NCBI GenBank assembly: GCA_000349905.1
Contig: KB722740.1
Coordinates: 738,566 to 802,565, forward strand
DNA length: 64,000 nucleotides
Source of the DNA: Volvariella volvacea V23
Taxonomy: Eukaryota; Basidiomycota; Agaricomycetes; Agaricales; Pluteaceae
Reading direction: 5' to 3'
The translations under genes were made by a program, and so were the position numbers. The notes below the pieces were generated by a model. That model saw nothing but the letters and a program-made list of their open reading frames with translations. It was not told where the DNA came from and ran no database searches. Positions 1-10,689 of the stretch are shown in pieces. Position 1 is the stretch's first letter. Every line of letters begins with the position of its first letter.

Positions 1-2749
1 GCATCTAAATCCCGTGTCCGAACATCGTCAGCGTCTTCCAATTCTTCCGAAGGCGCCTCTCCGCGCCCACGTCGCCGTGTGACCGGGGCCCTCACTACAA
101 GTAACTCTCGCAACCCCCTCAAACTACCACAAACAAATCAAGCCCAGACACGAAAACCATTGAATCGCCTGGAGAGTGTTAGTTCTGCTACCCTGTTTTT
201 CGGACCACCCATCCCCCAGCCTTCGACTTCCGACTCTCTGATGCAGTCTAAGAGCTCGTCGATATTTCCTTCCTTTAAAGCATCTACGCCTGGTTATGCA
301 GGGCCACCCTCTAATGACCCCGCATGGCACACTATCCAAAATCATCCGCCATCCCCGAACTCTTCGCCTGTCGGTTTACCACATCAAGTATCTGCTTTAC
401 CCCGTCGCAGCCTCTTCGATGACGACGAGGATATGTTCCTTGATGACCCTTCCGACATCCCCGACTCGACTCTTGGCTTTAGTGTTGCAGACGGTGTACC
501 ATCCCCTCGACCACATGTAGAGAGCAAGTCATTACCAACAAAGTACAAGCCCCGGGACTCCGGCATCGTGATGAGTGACGAAGACGACGTCCTATCTCGT
601 ATCGGAAGGCCAGAAAATGGTTTGTTGATAATGCCTCAAGCATCCACTAGCCTCAACTCTATATCCTCAGATGCCGACGATGGCCTAATTACCCCTGGTG
701 TTGGTCCTGACTTGAGCTCTGGCTGGCCTGGATCTGACGTTTATGTGAGCACTGGGGATGACCAACACGACTTCCACAGTGATCTTGGCCCCGATGGCTA
801 TGTCGACGTCGACGCGTTCATTATGCGTACCTTAGCAGCCCCAACAAGGAGCAATCATCCTGGCGCCAAAAGGGTTCCTGGTACGCCTGTGAAGTCAAGG
901 ACACTCGGCCTCTCTTCTCGACCCTGGCAGAGCGCAGTCGCCAACAAAGTTGGATTAGCATGGGAGGCTGGTGCTGGCAAGAAGGGCAAGATGCCCCGCA
1001 AGAGTCTACCTGCAGCATTCGCACTTCCTGGTGGTAAACTGGGTAAATTGACACTAGATCATGCTACCGACTCGGAGGACGAACAGGATAGTCCAAGTGG
1101 AAGGAAAGAAAAGTACACTGGTATTGGGCTAGGTCGACCATCAGCTCCAGGCAAGGACACTCTACCAGCACTCCAGCGAACACGGTGGCTTTCACGTCGA
1201 AGTTCCAGTGGGGCCTTCTCAAGTGGCAGCGACTCCCTCGGCGCAACACCAACACGAGTAAAGGGGAAAGGTATGGGACCCATACTTACTCTGAGGTACT
1301 TATTTGGCTCACGATATCATTAGACTGGCATCTTCCCGTTCCTAAATTCACCACGTCTCCTCTCAGAAACCAAACGAAGCACTCACCGGCTCGTACGGCA
1401 TCTGGTTCATCTACTAGTACAGTAACCGGAGCAAATTCCCCAACGAAAATTGTTCGCCTGCCGATCGCAGAGCGATTCGCGCGTGTTCCCGTACCTATCA
1501 GCTCAATGAAAGGTACCCCACCCATCAGTGAGGAAGAACAACCGGGTAAATTCGAACGCGATTTTGACGAGATTGGCGAACTCGGGAGCGGTGAATTTGG
1601 GAAAGTGATCAAGGTCCAGTTTAGGGGCGGGGGTGCTCAGGCTTATGCCATCAAGAAATCAAAACGGTTCGAGGGACCACGTCATCGGTAAGTGCCTTAA
1701 CTCGCACACCAACTCCTTGATCCTTAGAGGTATTGTTCAGAACCCGTTTACGTGAGGAAGTGGAGATCCTGCAGCACCTCAAAGATCGTGCCTCTGCCCT
1801 GTGTGAAGATGGCCGACACCCCAATGTCCTCGCATACGTTGACAGCTGGGAAGAAGAAGAAGCATTATATATTCAGACCGAACTCTGCGAGTCTGGTAAC
1901 CTCGCCGGCTTCCTATGGGAATACGGCCGTGCCTTCCCTAGACTGGATGAGGCTCGTGTGTGGAAAATCTTTGCCGACTTGAGCAACGTAAGTTGTGCAA
2001 AACCTTGAACTGAGATGCAATATCTCACACCCTCTTAGGGGCTACGCTTTATTCATGACTCAGGCGTTATTCATCTCGACCTCAAGCCTTCAAATATTTT
2101 CGTAACCGGTGAAGGGCGATTCAAGATTGGTGATTTCGGAATGGCTTCACTCTGGCCCAGGCCAAAGAAACCGGATCAAACTGAGAGAGGGTTTGAACGA
2201 GAAGGGGATAAAGTATACTTGGCGCCTGAGGTTTTGCAAGGCCGATATGGTAAAGCGGCTGATGTTTTCAGGTGAGTGAGTTCTTCAGGTGACGCTCCAC
2301 TTGTCATCTCATGCCAATCGACCAACTTAGTTTTGGCGTGATGATGCTTGAAACTGCTACCAATATTGTTGTCCCTGATCAGTAAGTTGATGTATGGAAT
2401 TACTCCATGGACCACTCACCTTAATGGTTATATTTACAGGGGCGAAGCTTGGCAGCGACTCCGAACAGAGGATTTCTCCCAGGTTGACCTGGAAGATAGT
2501 CCCGAATTACTGGATATAATTCGCAGCATGATGCGCACAGACCCCGACCTACGAATAAGTGTACAAACAGTTTACGACCATCCCGTAGTCTCGCGAGCTC
2601 GAGCTGCAATGGACCGGACCTACCAAGCAGCAAAGCAGAACGGGACTTCTATCTTTGCGGCGTCCCCGTTGGCCAGCGCGCCTGTTGGCTTCCTGGATGA
2701 CATCCTTGGCCGCTGCAGAGGGGCGGGAGCCATGGACATCAGCGTTTAG
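1..2749 (+). CDS. wee1: WEE1-family mitotic inhibitor kinase (5' end outside the window)
   Basis: WEE1 kinases delay entry into mitosis by phosphorylating the inhibitory tyrosine of Cdk1 in the nucleus. The frame is open from base 1, so the start lies upstream. About 500 residues of Ser/Pro-rich, low-complexity regulatory sequence with several SP/TP sites come first, then the kinase domain: glycine loop LGSGEFGKV, the VAIKK-like lysine motif AYAIKKSKR, and the catalytic loop HLDLKPSN, where Leu replaces the usual Arg; this is a WEE1 hallmark. DFGMA follows, then an activation segment GDKVYLAPEVL. Introns inferred at 1271-1323 and 1688-1740 join the frames, with further short introns near 1987-2038, 2272-2330 and 2382-2440. 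The product ends about 30 residues after the kinase C-lobe. Identity as WEE1 is confident from the catalytic loop and the domain order; the missing N-terminus cannot be judged. Confidence 0.9.
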
Positions 2750-3883
2750 CTGCTTGATTGATGAAGTGCCCATCTTGGTAACGAGAGTTGAATAGCATAC
2801 GTATCACTGTGCTTTTGGGACATTTTCTCTCTATCTGGGTTTGTATGATCTGCTGACGGACTGCCTCGCTCCATAGTTTTGTTCGCATTCACATCTTGTT
2901 CACACTTTTGCCCCGTTCACCTTATATAATTGTTCATGATGCCCACTTCTTCAACTTATATTATGACCTTATGACATTGCGATTAGAGACACATGACTCC
3001 CCTCCCGCCGCGTTTTTCGCCTGATCTTGTTGATATTTTGCATTTTACATTATGGTTCTACATGACGCTACGCATACACCTGCCGCACTGCCCGATGATA
3101 TATACTCTCGTGTACCACAACCGTAGTTGCGTGCGACTACTGACTACGTATTCATTATGACCAGATACCAGTTCGCATTGGTAGTATCTATGCCCTTGGA
3201 GACTGTCCATTCACAGGCTGTCCGAATGAGAATTTTTTGCCCAAGTGTGGTTGCGAAGATCAGGACGGAAAAGGAAAGATGAGCAAGGAACAGAAATACA
3301 GGAGCAAGGAAGGGGGCATGGAGACGAGGATTGATTGGGCTCGGGAGGGCGAGGAAGGCGCGGATGGGGAGCCATACGGAGCAAGAATCGCGGCTGGGAT
3401 TGGTTACGAGGGACGGGCAGATGATCTTAGCGTGTGCTGATATCCGGACACGAACCACTGCCACCAGTCTGACCCGCTCCCGCACACACCACTGCTGTCT
3501 TGCCAGTCTCGTCGACGTCCTTCTGTCGTCCTCGCAATCCTTCCCCTGCTCACGCTCCTTTCTCTGCCCCCATATCGTCCAGGTTCCCACCCGTTTCAAC
3601 TCGTATTTGGTCTAGCCATAACTGGTCGTGTTTGCGACAAGCGAGCATCTCTCAGTTTGGTTTTTTGCACCCCCTCATAGGCCTGCTTTACGGGTTCCTG
3701 GCAACACCAGCGGGGTTAGTTTGCACTAGGCCAGCTCTCTCGGTTTTCCTTCCATCTCGGTTTGCGTTGCACTGGTTTCCCAAGGTCTGCCGTTCTTTTC
3801 GCGCCCAGCAGTCGGCCATCCAACGTTCTAACCACCGTTGTACCAACCCAGTTGCTCGTGACCCAACCCTTACTCTTATTCCA
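2750..3883. other. Intergenic region: WEE1 3' flank and pyrimidine-rich homeobox leader
   Basis: The first part is AT-richer 3' flank of WEE1. From about 3450 to 3880 the plus strand becomes rich in C and T, as is common just upstream of fungal start codons, and probably contains the promoter and 5' leader of the homeodomain gene. Open frames on both strands here have no recognisable domain and biased composition, so I do not call them genes. Confidence 0.5.
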
Positions 3884-6269
3884 ATGCTTCCCCGCCCTCC
3901 CCTGCCCAGTTCCCACTTCAGTCCAACTCGTCCCTTTATACCCTCTTCCTCTGCCACTCCTTCCCCCTTCCAACACCCAACCACAGATAATCTCGCTTTT
4001 TATCCCCCTCAGCATCATCAAGGCCCCTTGGCCTTCGAACATCCCTCTGGCTATCATCCAAACGTTCCTTTCATGGATCCTGCCGACTCCCGAACATTTT
4101 TCTCCTACACCCCAAACGAGGTCAAACATCGGAGGAGAACAACCTCCTCCCAGCTCAAGGTTTTAGAAAGTGTTTTCAAGCGTGATACCAAGCCAAATGC
4201 CGCCCTCCGCGGTCAGTTGGCTGCCCAGTTGGACATGACTGCCCGGGGTGTTCAGGTACGTTGCATCTTTCCGCCTCGCATGCATTTTTCTGACGCGCTT
4301 CACTTTAGATTTGGTTTCAAAACCGGTACGCCATTTTTTTCTTGAGGTTTCTCGTCCATCCAGTGTTCGGCTCAACGTGGTGCTCTAGACGAGCGAAGGA
4401 AAAGCTCAAGGTCGCAAAGCTGGCAGCTGCCTCAAGAGGCCTAGACGCTCCATTCCCCTCGAACGACTCCCCACCAAGTGCAGTCGTGACCAACACGCCG
4501 TCTCCTTCAGAACGGCAAGAACCGTCAACGGATGCTTCTGCTGACTCCCAGCCTAGCCCAAACGAGCAACCCGCTTCTGAAGATAAGGATGAAGCACAGA
4601 CGCCGTCAACAGAGGAGCTATCTGCACTTCCCGTGCCTTCTCCGCCTCGTTTGCAAGTTGTTACCAATCTTCCTACTCAAAACTCGAGATCACCCATTGG
4701 ATTCCAACAAGCACAAGCACATTCCACTTTCCCCCAACCAGATCCCGGCATCTTCGCCCGACGTGGTTCCCTTCCCGCCAACATGTTCCATCCTCCTGGC
4801 GTTTATCCCAATACTCCTCGCCTAGGGGATCCTTTCGATCCTGCCCTTCGGCGACAGTCTATTGATCTCAGTCTCCATCGATTGCCCAACAACCCGTACG
4901 CTTCGCACGCTCGTTTCAAGAACGGCATGTTGTATGGTGCACGTCTAGCGAATCAGAGTCGCATGGCCCGTCCGCCTGTTACACGATCAGGAACACTTTA
5001 TAATGTCGATATGCGTCGAGGATCGCTAGACTCCCGTTCAATGCTTTACCCTCCAACTAGCTTCTCCCAAGTATCTCCTTTCACCCCTGAACTCCCTTCC
5101 CGCGGCGCTGCAGTCAACCAGCAAGCACCTTATATTGTCAGCAGGCGACCCAGGGGACCAATTTTGGCTGGGCCATTGCCTACACCTAACTACACCTTTG
5201 GTGAAGCGAGCAAAGTTAACTCACCGAGTTCTGCGGATAGCGAACGCAACTCACCAGACTCACTCAGCTTCCGCGGCGAAGACACAGAAGACGACGATAA
5301 CTCGGCCAGATACAGCGCGTCATCGCGATTCGGATCCATTGCCTCCGTTACAACCAGTGAATCAAGCCTGTATTTCCCTAGCCCGACCGCGTGTGAGCAT
5401 GATCCGAACATCGACATCTATGCATCTCGACGTGGTTCTAGGTATGCCCTTCCACTGCCCTTTCATTTAACTGATTAACATCCTCTTATCTTTGCAGTGC
5501 ATCCGTCATGGGTCTCATGTCCCAACTGCACGTTAGCAATTCAGCCAATCAGATTGCCCCGCATGAAGTACCTTCATGCAATCACTTCTTGCCTCACAAC
5601 AGCTCAACAAATACGGATAACACACCCGTCGAAACATCCGATCTGTCCCCAGTCGAAGCCGCGACGGGTGTCTACGGCCCCCAACAACCACCCGTTATTC
5701 AAGATGGAATCAGTCATTCCCATGCTATGGTCTCTTCTGTCACACCTGCGGTTCCTATTTCGGCTACCAGTGAGTTAACGTACGCTCTTCAACCGGAGAA
5801 AGAGGTTAGTTTCCCCGTTGGCCCGTACGCGATAGAATCAGTATTTAATTACTTGCCATTCTTGTTCCAGCGAAATCATGGCAACCTTTACGCAAGCCCG
5901 GCGGCTCAGGAATCTATTGATACCCAAACCACTAACCAGCAACCGACTGCTTATTACCTTCAACCACAAGGCCACGTAACCGTTTTGGAGATGAACGCCA
6001 ACCCACCTACTTTTGGTTACCCGGATAAGTATTCCTTCGACGCGGAATGTTCCCCTCTCAGCACCAGTGGTCAATATAGCAACTATACTTCCCTTGATGA
6101 AGGCTTTGCAGTCGGTTCTCACAGTGCCTCTACCCTTCAACACCCTCAGATGCTACACACCATTCCCAATCAATATAGCGTCTACGCTCAAGTCGACACC
6201 AACGAATCTGCTGCTCCCTCCCTATCTCATGAGGTCCCCAATGTCGATACCTACGTCAATTACACATGA
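3884..6269 (+). CDS. Homeodomain transcription factor
   Basis: This is a nuclear DNA-binding regulator with one homeodomain near the N-terminus and a long Ser/Pro/Asn-rich tail. The homeodomain begins around residue 80 with KHRRRTTSSQLKVLE (helix 1) and ends with the recognition helix IWFQNRRAKEK. Joining it needs two introns, 4256-4308 and 4326-4388, leaving a 17-nt exon (4309-4325) that encodes IWFQN. Another intron after GGTTCTAG near 5442 joins the tail at about 5498, and an optional in-frame 66-nt intron lies at 5805-5870. The ATG at 3884 is the last one before the coding-like sequence; an upstream in-frame extension exists but is low-complexity leader. The tail has no known domain. It resembles fungal homeobox regulators outside the mating-type HD1/HD2 class, since no pairing partner or mating locus is seen. 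The target genes cannot be inferred. Confidence 0.85.
4309..4325 (+). other. 17-nt microexon carrying the homeodomain recognition helix
   Basis: The 17 bases are bounded by TTTAG upstream and GTACG downstream. They supply IWFQN plus two bases of the next Arg codon. Without this exon the homeodomain loses its DNA-contacting residues, and skipping it also shifts the frame. Confidence 0.8.
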
Positions 6270-6814
6270 CCCCTCCTGGTTTGAATTCTTCGGCATTCTT
6301 TCCCTCTCGGTCTCTCTTACTTTGTCTCTTTCCCTTTCCTTTTGGTGCATCTTGCTGTCTTAAGACCATTTCGTGTTCTTGCTTGCTGGGTATCTGTATA
6401 TCCCCCACACTATCCTTCATCTGTGATATTCTTTGAATCTCCTCATGAACAGTGCTGAATATTTTGGTCATTGCATTATTGTTGTTGTGAATTCTGACCC
6501 ATAGCTAACCGGCTCACCACTCTTTTTTCGTGTTTGTAAATTTATGCTACCTCGATGTCGCTCCTTCCATCGCCCCACGAACTCGTCTGCGACGTTAACT
6601 TAGAGTTGATCTAATTCTTCTTTGAACATGGCTTGAAGAAATCAATCTGTCCTTTACGGCTACATAGCATATAACCACCGGTACATATATCATAGATTAC
6701 TGTTAATATTGTGTAAAGAATTTACCCCATATTCGATATTGTTGTGGCAAGGAGTGGATCAGAGGTATATTTCCGAATGTATCATTACATCCATTTGTTT
6801 CTAAGCTGACATTT
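6270..6814. other. Convergent 3' flanks of homeobox gene and aldo-keto reductase
   Basis: The two genes end facing each other. The stretch has T-rich and AT-rich segments fitting two 3' untranslated regions and polyadenylation signals. No coding frame of note is seen. Confidence 0.5.
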
Positions 6815-8055
6815 CTAGGGGGAGTTCACGGGGTTCCAGCTAATAGCACCATCTGCCCCACGATCCAATGCATCTAGTTTGGCTTCATCCTCTTCAGTCA
6901 GCTCAAAGTTGTACAGCTGGGCATTGGACCTAATGCGAGCGGTTTGTGTACTTTTCGGTAATGGAACAAAGCTGTGTGGCCCTTTGGTCTTTCTGTGACG
7001 GTCAAGTCGAAAACGACTTACCCTTTTTGCAGACTCCACCGGAGTAGTATTTGGGCGGAATCGCGGTCGTACTGGGCGATTCATGCGTTTAGTTTCTGAC
7101 ATTCGAGTGAGGCGACCAGCCCACCTTCTTGGCTAGGTCTTGAATCGGGCGATAATTCATGTCACCTCTCAGGATTGGGCAATATGCTTGAACAACAATG
7201 TTGTGCTCTCTGCAGTAGGCCACAATTGGCTTTTGTTGGCACAGAGGATGGAGCTTAATGGGCACAAAATCAGTTGGGGTTCTGATACGGTTGGCTTGTA
7301 CATATACCTCAATCTGGTTTACGGTCGGCATCTCTAGTCCAGCATTGCGGATTTCTTCCAGGTGATGCAAGCCGCTGGACCACCGTGAGGATAAAGCAAA
7401 GAAAGCTGAAGTATACGAACTAATTTGATACTCCAACAGATTTGATCTTGCCGGCTTTCTTTGCCTCGAGGAGAGCGCGGTAAGTGGCCAGCCGCTTCTC
7501 TGTGCCGGAATATGGGTCGTGAATGAGAAAGAGGTCGATGTAGTCTGTTGGAGCATCATATATTTAGACAGCGGAATGATGTACCAAGACGGAGGCAAAC
7601 CGAATTGAAATTTCTGCAAGGACTGGTCAACGCCTCTCAGGGTGCTCTCATATCCGTGCGTCTTTGAGATGCATTTGGTGGCTTCAGAGCAAGTGAGGTG
7701 GGGACAACTCTGAGTATTTAAACATACTGATGAATAGTTCGCTTCTGTCGATCCCGGATTGGCGAACAGCGGCCCCTACGGCAGCCTCGTTCCGATACGC
7801 TTGAGCAGAATCAACGTGCCTAGAAGTAGATCAGCCGCTGATGCTGCGCCAATCTCTGTATACAATATACCTGTATCCAACCCGGAAGGCTTCCAAGCAG
7901 GACGTAGTTGCATCATAGTTCTGATAGACCCCAAATCCTAAAAGGGGCATCTCATGGCCTAGATTTTGAGATACGTCGTGATCACAGCTTCATGCGAGCA
8001 CGGTGCTCCTACCTGAGGACAGACGAACGGTGGAACTGAGCGATAGCTTGGGCAT
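6815..8055 (-). CDS. Aldo-keto reductase (AKR family)
   Basis: This is a predicted soluble NADPH-dependent oxidoreductase that reduces carbonyl compounds; the substrate is unknown. The start at 8055 gives a short leader, then after one intron the family opening [17 protein letters not shown]. The active-site residues are visible across exons: Asp and Tyr in [11 protein letters not shown], Lys in TKCISK, and His in [12 protein letters not shown]. Later come the strand [21 protein letters not shown] and a C-terminal [30 protein letters not shown] segment typical of cofactor binding (shown here only in part: [12 protein letters not shown]). About six introns of 50-60 nt are needed. The intron after VSNY is supported because it removes an in-frame stop. 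The length of about 300 residues is normal for the family. It is most like the small fungal GCY1/YPR1-type or diketogulonate-reductase-like enzymes. Confidence 0.85.
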
Positions 8056-8165
8056 GGCAAAGCGGAAATAAGGAGCTTGAGTGCGGGCGAGGACGAGATA
8101 ACGCCGTGTCTGCCAACCCGGTTAAGTTGAGTCCGACTAACAGAAGCTTTCCACGATCTGCCACC

Positions 8166-9893
8166 ATGTCCCTCTACAACTACGTAGATGCCCCCGATGC
8201 TAACTTGGTATGTGCATGTTCTCCTTTCAAAGATTGGGCCCTGAGTCTTCTGGAATCATGACAGGTGTGCTGCATATGCCGGTATGTAGCGCTACAGTCT
8301 CCATGAAAGTGCCGCAACGGCGTTCACACTCTTCGTCAGCAACCCATTCCTCGAGCCCACAACAATTCGGTCCTGTAATCACACATTCTGCCGCGACTGC
8401 ATCTTACAGTCGCTGGAACACTCGAAACATTGTCCGGTGGATCGGTCGCCTATTACTGAAGGGGACTTGGTCCTCGCTGACCCAATAATTCGATCGGTAC
8501 GCATACCTCACTACCTCTTCCCGAAATCATGTATTGAAGTCTTCTTAAGCTGGTTGATGAACTTGTCGTAGAGTGTGTCCACAGTGCAGCGGGATGTGAC
8601 CATACTTGCCAAAGGCAACACCTCGCTACCCATCTTTCGGATTCATGCCCCTACTCATATGTTTCATGTCCTGAGAACGAATGCGATGGAAGATTCCTTC
8701 GAAAAGAAGCTGGTCGCCATAAACACCGTTCAGAAAACTGCTCCGTGGAGCAATGCCGTAGTCAACTTCAAGACCAGAAGCTCGAGGTGGGTGTCAACAT
8801 CTATCTAGTTCCCAATGAGAACCTGAATGCCTGACACGTTGGTTATATAGACACACCAATCTGAAGGTCAATCCCTAGCAGCCTTTACTTGCACCCACTG
8901 TCTCCCCGAGTTCTCCAGTGCCGAGCTCGCAGAGCATTCTTGTCCCGCAGAACAGGTATCCTGTCCTCATGCTAATTCAGGCTGTCCCTACAAGGGCTCT
9001 CGTGATTCACTCGACGGCGAACACCTCCCATCTTGTCCATACGAAGCTCTGAAGGGTTTCTTTGCCATCAATAATTCCCGGATATCTCACCTCGCTGAAG
9101 AGAATCTGCGGCTCAGATCCAGGGTTCAAGGCCTAGAGGGGACAGTTAAAACCATGAGAGCGGAACTTGCAGCAGCGCGGAGTGCCCTGGGTCCATGGTA
9201 CCGCACTCCAACGACCGCAAGTCAACTGTTGTATGCAAGCGCCGTAGGTACAACCCAGGTTCCTTCCAACTTGGCGGCAGCTTCGGACCCGTCAGCCAAC
9301 CTGAGCACCGATGTCTACTCTGAGATAGCATCCTATTTTCCCGAAGGCATCACAAGCGATTTGTATCAATCTGTGCACAGGCCGCCCGCCAACTTGAACC
9401 CGCTGCATGAGCACATTGGAACAACTTCGCGATTGGGATCACATACCACCAACCCCCCGCAATCGATTCATGGTTCATCGACAACACAAACTATGATCGC
9501 ACCTCTGAATTTGAGCACAACTCTGGAGGGTACCTTAGCTGGACTTAGACAATCCGTGGTTACGCTTTCTGCAACAGTGGATTCTCTAGGTCGGCGGAAC
9601 GAGATTGCATTGTCAAATGAAGTATTGAGACTGAATGAAGAGATGATGTCTCTGAGAGCCAATATACACGGGCTGCGGATGCAGGTACGTACGCCTCATG
9701 CATTCTGGTCTGCAATCATACATTTACCTCTTGGTAATAGGTACATGCGATTATGATGGACAGAAACGCGCAGGTTACAGGACGTATGGACTCATCTGAC
9801 CCTGGGTGGTTTCCTTTACAAATACCACCCGTGATGCCCCAGATCCCACCAGCGAGACCAGCGGGAAATCCTCCATCCATTACAAAGCTATAA
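8166..9893 (+). CDS. RING and TRAF-type zinc-finger protein (putative E3 ubiquitin ligase)
   Basis: The protein probably acts as a ubiquitin ligase or adaptor. The ATG at 8166 has a strong context (GCCACC before it). After 14 residues comes a RING of the C3HC3D form also seen in TRAF proteins: CCICR, then SCNHTFCRDCI, then HCPVD. Next are Cys/His-rich TRAF-type fingers (ECVHSAAGCDHTC, YVSCPENECDG, VSCPHANSGCPYKG). A coiled coil starting at HLAEENLRLRSRVQGLEG follows, then a long linker and a second coiled-coil segment. The last exon, after the intron ending near 9740, adds a Pro-rich tail ending in SITKL. No C-terminal MATH domain is seen, so this is not a full TRAF protein. Introns lie at about 8208-8264, 8282-8338, 8496-8550 and 8788-8850. 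Its stop is only 14 bp from the stop of the BAG gene on the other strand. Confidence 0.8.
8265..8281 (+). other. 17-nt microexon encoding the first RING zinc ligands
   Basis: The exon lies between ATGACAG and GTATGTAG and encodes VCCIC plus two bases of an Arg codon. It supplies the first two zinc ligands of the RING finger. Joining it to the exon starting near 8339 gives RNPFLEPTTIRSCNHTFC in one frame. Confidence 0.8.
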
Positions 9894-9907
9894 GAACAAG
9901 CATGACA

Positions 9908-10579
9908 CTAATTTGACCTTGCAGCCCACGCTGCATCTAGACGGTCCAACAAAGACTGAACTTCCTTCACAGCAGTCTTGCGTTCGCGTCTTGCATCTTC
10001 CCACTGAGTTTCGGGCACGATCGCGTCAAGACGAAGTAGAGATTGTAGGAGTAACTCCCCCAACCGGGTATGCTCCTTGTGATGGGTCTGTGATGGTGGG
10101 CCTTGAGCGATTGCCACCAAGAAGGACTCTACTGCCGGTGTCAATTGCTTGCGAACAGCGGCCAGCTCGGACTGGATAGTAGAGATTGTGGATTGCTGAG
10201 AATTTTGAGGTGGGGCAGCAGCCGGGATAGGAGCCTGAGGTTCGTCACGCTTAGACCCAACCAGGACTATAGTAGAGTTGTTTTGTATATGATAACTAGA
10301 TACTGCGAGCGGTGTCAGAAGATGTGGTAGATGTTTGAATATTACAGACGAGGAACACTATCATCCTTGAGAAGGGCGCCTTTGTGTATGAGCTTGAAAT
10401 CATGTGGGCCGAGCTGGATATACTGCGCAATGTGGGATCTGAGGTCGCCAAGGGGGATGTCGAAGGAAGGCAAATCGAAAGACAATCTAAAGATATGGTT
10501 TGGAGGACGATTAGGACGGGTTTCGAGGGATCTGAGGAGTTGCCAACCTTTCACGGCCCCACTTGACGATGACGGGCAT
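9908..10579 (-). CDS. Ubiquitin-like/BAG-domain co-chaperone (BAG1-type)
   Basis: BAG proteins bind the Hsp70 ATPase domain and act as nucleotide exchange factors; the ubiquitin-like part can link the chaperone to the proteasome. The ATG at 10579 gives MPVIVKWGRER, then a small intron, then a ubiquitin-like fold (DLPSFDIPLGDLRSHIAQY and FKLIHKGALLKDDSVP). A second intron removes a stop and restores LSSYHIQNNSTIVLVGSKR, the end of that fold. After a short Pro/Gln linker, the BAG helices run from about TISTIQSELAAVRKQL to the C-terminus LLDRLDAAWAARSN. The product is about 195 residues, similar to S. pombe Bag101/Bag102. No membrane segment is seen, unlike yeast SNL1. It starts 110 bp from the PBS2 start on the other strand. 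Confidence 0.85.
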
Positions 10580-10689
10580 GACCAAAGCTAAAGCGAACTC
10601 TGTTTGGACTGAGTTTTGGGGTCCGACGTCAGCCTCTCTCCTCTCCCTTCACCAGTCCTTAGCCCAGCTCCCATCTCCACTCCCTCACC
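10580..10689. promoter_or_regulatory. 110-bp divergent promoter of BAG co-chaperone and PBS2, with a GACGTCA motif
   Basis: The two start codons are only 110 bp apart. The gap is pyrimidine-rich next to PBS2 and contains GACGTCA at 10625-10631, one base short of the ATF/CREB element TGACGTCA. The transcript leaders must overlap or be very short. Control by a bZIP factor of the stress pathway is an inference. Confidence 0.45.

Noticed and set aside
3144..3599. A 151-codon minus-strand frame upstream of the homeobox gene
   Set aside because: It mirrors the C/T-rich leader of the homeobox gene, has biased composition and no domain.
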